This document shows, piece by piece, positions 59,573 to 64,000 of a stretch of DNA of 64,000 nt. The notes beneath the pieces were generated by a model. The model ran no database searches. It saw nothing but the letters and a program-made list of their open reading frames with translations, and was not told where the DNA came from. The DNA comes from Nocardioides cavernae (GTDB taxonomy: Bacteria > Actinomycetota > Actinomycetes > Propionibacteriales > Nocardioidaceae): contig NZ_JAFBCA010000001.1 in assembly GCF_016907475.1 (NCBI RefSeq), positions 1,364,001 through 1,428,000 of the forward strand, written 5' to 3'. The position numbers and the translations under genes are program-made. Each line of letters opens with the position of its first letter. Position 1 is the stretch's first letter.

Positions 59573-61180
59573 TCACTCCCACACGTCTTCCCAATTGATA
59601 AATGCGTCGGCTGGCGATGCGAAACCTTCAAGGCCGGGATCGACGACCGTCGCGATAGTTGCTGTCGCGTTTCCACCCGCTCGAGGCCCTCTGATTGCGC
59701 GTCCGACCATCTGGCTGTAGAGGACAAGGCTCGCGGTCGGGCGCGCAATAATCGCGGCGCTCGTTGTAGGCGCATCGAAGCCAGTGGTCAGTACGCCGTA
59801 ATTGACGAGTATTCGTGTTTCCATCGAGGGATCACGAAAGTCACGGATGGCCCTCGCTCGTTCTCCCTCCGGGGTCGTGCCCGTAACTGCGCGCGCCCGA
59901 ATTCCACGCGAGCGCAAGACAGTAGCCAAGACCACTGCGTGCTCTACGGTTGCAGCGAAGATGATGATCCGCGGATGAGTTCGTGCCATCGCCTCTGTGC
60001 GGTGCACGATGAGAAGGTTTCGCTGTTCATCCTCGGCAAGTTGCTGTAAAACGCGAGCGGGAATATCGAGCCCGTCGGCGAGGTCGCTGACGTCTTTCGG
60101 GCTCAGTTCGATGCCTACTGCAGAGTGCAGACTCTCAAACTGGGAGTCCGCTAGGTATCCTTCATCCACCAAATAGTCCACTGGGTTGTCGTACCCGGGA
60201 ACCGTCAGCTTCACCTTACGGTGGAAGAAGAAGTCCGCCAGTCGCTGGTCCTCGTCCACATCGTTCCACGTGCGACCCGGAGTGGCACTGAGTCCAAGAA
60301 GGGGAGTAGCTGACCCGGCCTGCGAAAGCAGGTCAAGAACTAGCTGGTAGCTCGGTGCAACTGCTTGGTGCGCCTCGTCCATCACCACTAGCCCGACGCG
60401 GCCGGCCAGGCCGCCGAGTTCGCGCCATTCACGTTTGGCGGACGCGAAGGCCTTGGGAAGACCGGCGATGATAATTCCATCCTTCTGCCCGTCCGGGGCG
60501 AGGGTGTGCCGACCCCACCAGCGTTGCACGGGGAGTTGTCGATTTCCCAGGCTCCGCCAGGCTACGGCGAACTCGGAGGCGGCTTGCTCGCAGAGTTCCT
60601 CCGAATGCGCGAGCCAGACTACGAGAAATGGCTCATGCCGATTAAGCAGCTCACATATGGCATTCATCGCGGTTCGTGTCTTGCCCGAACCTGTGGGCAT
60701 GTGGAGCAACACGCGATGTGGTTCCACCTCCAAGTCACGGAGGACTGCCCGAGCGGCGACTCGCTGGTGCGCAAACAAGCCATGTCTGCCTTCGACCAGC
60801 TCGAGTGATGGCTTCTGCTCATCCCCTGTGGGCTCGTCATCGGCAACCGAAAAGAAGTCCAAGAGCGCCGCACCACGAGCTGTCGAGCGTCGTATGGCAA
60901 GCGCTGCGAGTGCGTCGTACGGCTGGTCCGCATCCACGCCTAGGTCGATGGCAAGCGAACGCGCTTGTTCGAAGGGGAGGAGCTGGAGCAGTTCTGCTCT
61001 GGTTGCGGGATCTAGCAGCAATGCCGCCGGAGAGCGCAAGTCAGTCAGTACCTCGCGTAACCGGTCCGGGCTCGCGAGATCTGGGTCCAGTCTTGCCAAC
61101 AGGCGAACGACTCGGCGTCCTACAAGGGCCTGTAGGAGGGTGTCCGAAGCTCGCGCTAGCAAGTCTTCAAACGTGATCAT
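59573..61180 (-). CDS. Superfamily II helicase/translocase of the effector operon
   Basis: A 535-aa helicase: unrecognised N-terminal region (1-130, helical), then a DEAD/ResIII core with Walker A MPTGSGKTRT (Thr163-Thr168), DEAH at 268-271 (VVMDEAHQA), GLSATPGRT, and C-terminal LTTGFDAPTTSAA and QMVGRAIRGPRAGG (motifs V and VI). It resembles restriction-type translocases and lies directly before the GHKL gene. It could feed DNA to the PLD nuclease. Start is ATG at 61180; upstream 273 bases separate it from the SspE-like gene. Confidence 0.9.
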   Translation of the reverse strand: MITFEDLLARASDTLLQALVGRRVVRLLARLDPDLASPDRLREVLTDLRSPAALLLDPATRAELLQLLPFEQARSLAIDLGVDADQPYDALAALAIRRSTARGAALLDFFSVADDEPTGDEQKPSLELVEGRHGLFAHQRVAARAVLRDLEVEPHRVLLHMPTGSGKTRTAMNAICELLNRHEPFLVVWLAHSEELCEQAASEFAVAWRSLGNRQLPVQRWWGRHTLAPDGQKDGIIIAGLPKAFASAKREWRELGGLAGRVGLVVMDEAHQAVAPSYQLVLDLLSQAGSATPLLGLSATPGRTWNDVDEDQRLADFFFHRKVKLTVPGYDNPVDYLVDEGYLADSQFESLHSAVGIELSPKDVSDLADGLDIPARVLQQLAEDEQRNLLIVHRTEAMARTHPRIIIFAATVEHAVVLATVLRSRGIRARAVTGTTPEGERARAIRDFRDPSMETRILVNYGVLTTGFDAPTTSAAIIARPTASLVLYSQMVGRAIRGPRAGGNATATIATVVDPGLEGFASPADAFINWEDVWE

Positions 61181-61453
61181 GCGGCAGCGCCCCCACTCGC
61201 AAAGTTTCGAGGGAGACTAGTACACGCGGGTCGTGCCTCGTGGAAAAACTGCCGACGCTCACCATCCAACGCCGCGCGCGCCGCGCATCCCATGAGGTCT
61301 GGCTGGGTCTTGGGAGGCCGCGAATAGCGTCCATACGTGGCAGAACCGTTCCGACGCGCGGCCGAACGCGAAGCCCCTCGACCGTCAAAATCTCGATCGA
61401 GGAGCAACTTGAGAATGTTACTGCGTCACGCAAAGGCATGTGAGATCTTTCCT
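61181..61453. other. 273-base stretch between sspE and the helicase gene
   Basis: No convincing gene or RNA. On the minus strand GTGTACTAGT (about 61213-61226) resembles a -10 region about 40 bases before the helicase start, so the helicase operon may have its own promoter. Short open frames in this stretch have no codon bias and no ribosome site. Confidence 0.5.
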
Positions 61454-63793
61454 CTATACTTCCTGTTCTTCATCGGGCAACCAGGCATCCAATTTTGACC
61501 ACGCACGCCCAAGCAAATGAAGAGTGCGCGCTTGAATGAATTCGCGAGTCCACTCACCGTCGTACTGGCTAATTGCTCGCAACATCGGCAGGTGTTGTCG
61601 ACGCTCAACCAGATACTCTTGCTTCTCGGGCGTCAGGCCCAGGCCTGCGGACACGGCTGTCTCGAGGATATTTTTAGTCTCGTCAGGGGCGTCCGCAGAG
61701 AGCGCGCCATATATCGCCTTCTTTTCGCACCAGGGCCGATTGCTGATAAAGCTGTTGTCGTCGATCGGAAGCAGCGTTAGATTTCCGAGCATGGACACCG
61801 CGCTTGGCGACATGTATATGTCAGCATTCCAGCCATTGTCTCCCCGGGTTTGCGGCGCGACATGTTCGACGGTGGCAAGTCTGTCGTCAGACGTATAACG
61901 CTCCGCGCGAAGCATTGCTGTGTGGTCAGCTTCCTGCCCGTCCTTCGTCAACCCGGTCGAACCGTCAGCTACTGCGTGATGGCCCGCAACCAGAAGAAGG
62001 AATCGCGACAGCTCTGCCTGGTCGTCATAGATCGGCCGCGCAGCTGCGTGACCGAGCCAATCTTCGATAGATGACACGGCGAAAGTGTTCGAGTTGGCCA
62101 GAAGGTGTCGGTAGGCATCGACTACGTCCTGCGCAGGAGGAAGCGAGCGTATGTCGTGAGTCTGGCCATCTGTGCGCGCAAGCGGTGCACTGATGATGCC
62201 GCAACCTTGGGACATCAACCTGCGATAAACACCGTCGATGCCATCTGTACCGCCGTGAGCAGTTCGCCACAGCACTGAAAATGCTGTGGATGCCTTGATT
62301 ACTACTTCCAGCTGCGCAACGGATGCAGCCGTCGGGTCCATGACCCATCGGGAGTAGTAGCGCGACAGCGGCGCTAGGACGATTGTGTGGTTCAGTTTCG
62401 CTAGAAAGCGCAACGAGAAGAGCGATTCTTCGCCAAGCGATCCCTCAACTCCGGTCGCCCCGCGCGCAAGTTCCAATCGTTGCCATAGGTGGAAGTAGCA
62501 GAGGGCGCAATCGGCAAGTTGCCTCGTCATCGCTCTGCGCTGTGCATCGTTCTCCGCTGTCCGATAGAGCCTCGTAAGCTCTCGACGCTGCTCATTGTGT
62601 TTGCTCGCAACCTTCACGCCGGCGTCAGCGAGTATGAAGCTGGTCATTAGTCGTTCGGTCTGGCGTTGCACATTGCCTTCGTCGGCGCTGAGGAGTCGGC
62701 TCGTCAGCGCAATATGCTCAAAGCTGTCAGACGATGCGTAGTCCTCAAATCCCTCCGCCTGTACCACAAGCGGGACGAATGTCTCGAAAGCCGTGAGAGG
62801 CTCGCCCGTCGTATTCAAGGAATCGAACAAATCGAATGCGTAGGACTCGTCTTTTGCATTGATTTGAGTTACTGCGACGCGCTCTAGAAGGAAGCGCGCA
62901 AAAAGCAATAGTCTGAGTGCGTGCGCAACGTCCTCGTTGGTAGAGGCGAGTGCACGCAGTGCGGGCGCGGTATCTGACGATGTCTTAAAGAGCGACTTCA
63001 GGACGGCAGAACCGCTTCCGAGAACGCTTTGCAGGTCTATGCTGTCAGCGAGGTCGCCTTCTGATCCCTTCGCGATGTCCCGCGTCATCCTGCGCAGTTG
63101 TTGGTATCGCAGATGTAGGTAGTCGAAGTCGGCGGGGGAGCTTCCAGTTGATTCGGGTTTGATTTCTAGCGCGGGTCGTTCTGGTGTGTAAAGCACGCCA
63201 TCAGTGTGCACCAGGTAGCCGTGAATGAGATTGGCTATCGGGGACAGGTAGCGAGCTGTGGACGCGCGATTTCCCCATAGATCCGTGATCCCCCGTGTAA
63301 TCTTCGGGAGCTTTTTGAAGGCTTCATCCCCATAGTTTTTTTGATCGCTGAGGCAAAGGAAGAGCTGTCCGCGCACCTCGGAAATGTGCTCGTCGAACCA
63401 CTCCGCCTCTTCCGAGGGTATTGACCTCGACGTGCTCAGTTTGTCATGCACGTTTCCCAATTGTTCATGTAACGCGATGGCAAGCATCACGATCGTAGTG
63501 AGCCGCTGCTGTCCATCAATTATTTGCCGGGCGTCCGACGGTGCCGTGGGATGTTCGTCACCCGCACCACTAACGGTGATGATCGCTCCAACAAACGCAA
63601 CTGCAGAAGGGTCCTTTACCAGTCTGTCCAGTCCGGCAATAAGGTCCTCGCAAAGTCTGCGCATATCCGCCGGCATCCATCTATAGGGCCGCTGATAGGA
63701 GGGAATGCTGAACCCACCGACGAGATCCGAAAGGAGTTGACGGACAGAGGCGGAGGTGGGTTTGAAGAGCGCGTCGACGTCTGTTGTAGTCAC
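61454..63793 (-). CDS. sspE: SspE-like DUF262/DUF1524 phosphorothioate-dependent restriction factor
   Basis: A 779-aa protein (counting from GTG at 63793): N-terminal DUF262 with IPSYQRPYRW (30-39) and DGQQRLTT (Asp93-Arg97), the ParB-like NTPase motif, and C-terminal DUF1524 with ATVEHVAPQ (His644) and LGNLTLLPIDDNSF, an HNH-type nickase. SspE senses PT-modified DNA and nicks invading DNA. GGAAGG stands six bases before the GTG at 63793; an ATG at 63829 has no good site. The chosen start overlaps the upstream gene's TGA by four bases. Low GC3 throughout. Confidence 0.9.
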   Translation of the reverse strand: MTTTDVDALFKPTSASVRQLLSDLVGGFSIPSYQRPYRWMPADMRRLCEDLIAGLDRLVKDPSAVAFVGAIITVSGAGDEHPTAPSDARQIIDGQQRLTTIVMLAIALHEQLGNVHDKLSTSRSIPSEEAEWFDEHISEVRGQLFLCLSDQKNYGDEAFKKLPKITRGITDLWGNRASTARYLSPIANLIHGYLVHTDGVLYTPERPALEIKPESTGSSPADFDYLHLRYQQLRRMTRDIAKGSEGDLADSIDLQSVLGSGSAVLKSLFKTSSDTAPALRALASTNEDVAHALRLLLFARFLLERVAVTQINAKDESYAFDLFDSLNTTGEPLTAFETFVPLVVQAEGFEDYASSDSFEHIALTSRLLSADEGNVQRQTERLMTSFILADAGVKVASKHNEQRRELTRLYRTAENDAQRRAMTRQLADCALCYFHLWQRLELARGATGVEGSLGEESLFSLRFLAKLNHTIVLAPLSRYYSRWVMDPTAASVAQLEVVIKASTAFSVLWRTAHGGTDGIDGVYRRLMSQGCGIISAPLARTDGQTHDIRSLPPAQDVVDAYRHLLANSNTFAVSSIEDWLGHAAARPIYDDQAELSRFLLLVAGHHAVADGSTGLTKDGQEADHTAMLRAERYTSDDRLATVEHVAPQTRGDNGWNADIYMSPSAVSMLGNLTLLPIDDNSFISNRPWCEKKAIYGALSADAPDETKNILETAVSAGLGLTPEKQEYLVERRQHLPMLRAISQYDGEWTREFIQARTLHLLGRAWSKLDAWLPDEEQEV

Positions 63794-64000
63794 AAGGACC
63801 TTCCGGTTGGCTGTGCGCGATCCTGCCATCTGGAGCTGTCTGATGCGGGCGAATGCTTCATCGCATCCACGTATCGGCTCCTAGTGGGGTAGGTGCGAGG
63901 TGTACCTGGTTTCTTGCGGCAGCGCACAGCGGATGCCGGGCGCTCTGCCAGCTTGGCGAGTACGGCGTCAACCGCAACTCGATCAAACCCCAACTCCGGC
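63790..64000 (-). CDS. C-terminal end of an unidentified gene upstream of sspE
   Basis: The frame is open to the window edge and ends in TGA that forms a GTGA overlap with the preferred sspE start. The visible part (LGFDRVAVDAVLAKLAERPAS, then a basic region to RAQPTGRSL) has coherent codon bias near its 5' part. The gene body lies right of the window; I recognise no family from 70 residues. Confidence 0.55.
   Translation of the reverse strand, partial: PELGFDRVAVDAVLAKLAERPASAVRCRKKPGTPRTYPTRSRYVDAMKHSPASDSSRWQDRAQPTGRSL

Noticed and set aside
61181..61453. Short open frames on both strands between sspE and helicase
   Set aside because: No ribosome sites, no codon bias and Arg-rich composition; treated as non-coding.
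63793..63829. ATG at 63829 as the SspE start
   Set aside because: It lacks a ribosome site, whereas GTG at 63793 has GGAAGG and gives the GTGA overlap typical of this island.

Overview
The window comes from a high-GC actinobacterium, most likely a Nocardioidaceae/Nocardioides-like member of the Propionibacteriales. Third codon positions are almost all G or C over the first 49 kb. The gene order also matches actinobacterial neighbourhoods known best from Mycobacterium: pmt/rsmI/tatD/rpfB/ksgA/ispE at the left, then miaB, miaA, dapF, hflX, lexA, a LysM division inhibitor and nrdR. A class II (B12-dependent) ribonucleotide reductase follows nrdR, as in Streptomyces. Many genes look leaderless or have short leaders. 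No tRNA, rRNA, CRISPR array, transposase or integrase was seen.

Layout. 1-9.6 kb: cell envelope and translation core (PMT, RsmI, TatD, RpfB, KsgA, IspE, NfeD-like/flotillin pair, ABC-F ATPase). 9.6-13.9 kb: MarR regulator, small methyltransferases, a VOC protein and a hot-dog protein. 13.9-17.3 kb: a glutamate-type ABC transporter gluABCD on the minus strand. 17.4-30.4 kb: RNA 2',3'-phosphodiesterase family protein, secreted GH16, MiaB, DUF559 nuclease-like protein, Nudix, MiaA, TetR with quinone reductase, gamma-glutamyltransferase, DapF, SDR, NYN protein. 30.5-39.1 kb: HflX, secreted M14 carboxypeptidase, fused SecDF, a 43-aa membrane peptide, DinG-like helicase. 39.3-43.5 kb: sulfotransferase, ferredoxin-reductase-like enzyme, then the SOS block (LexA, SDR, LysM protein) with four LexA boxes. 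43.8-49.3 kb: two exported proteins, then nrdR-nrdJ behind two NrdR boxes spaced exactly 31 bp.

49.3-64 kb: a defence island with relaxed codon use, inserted right after the nrdJ terminator. On the plus strand sspA-sspB-sspC-sspD encode single-strand DNA phosphorothioation (cysteine desulfurase, DUF4007 protein, large P-loop ATPase, PAPS-reductase-like sulfur transferase). Meeting them tail to tail with no spacer is a minus-strand set: an SspE-like DUF262/DUF1524 restriction factor, a superfamily II helicase, a MORC/GHKL ATPase, a winged-helix protein, a PLD-family nuclease and a small YbjN/chaperone-like protein. The winged-helix protein and the GHKL ATPase share a C-terminal domain. The inferred logic is that SspABCD marks self DNA with sulfur, SspE acts as the PT-dependent effector, and the helicase/GHKL/PLD set is a second effector arm. 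This composite is the strongest candidate for a little-described system here.

A second theme is a set of paired, nearly perfect palindromes of 44-55 bp at gene ends. One family has invaded the coding sequence of the ABC-F gene in frame.
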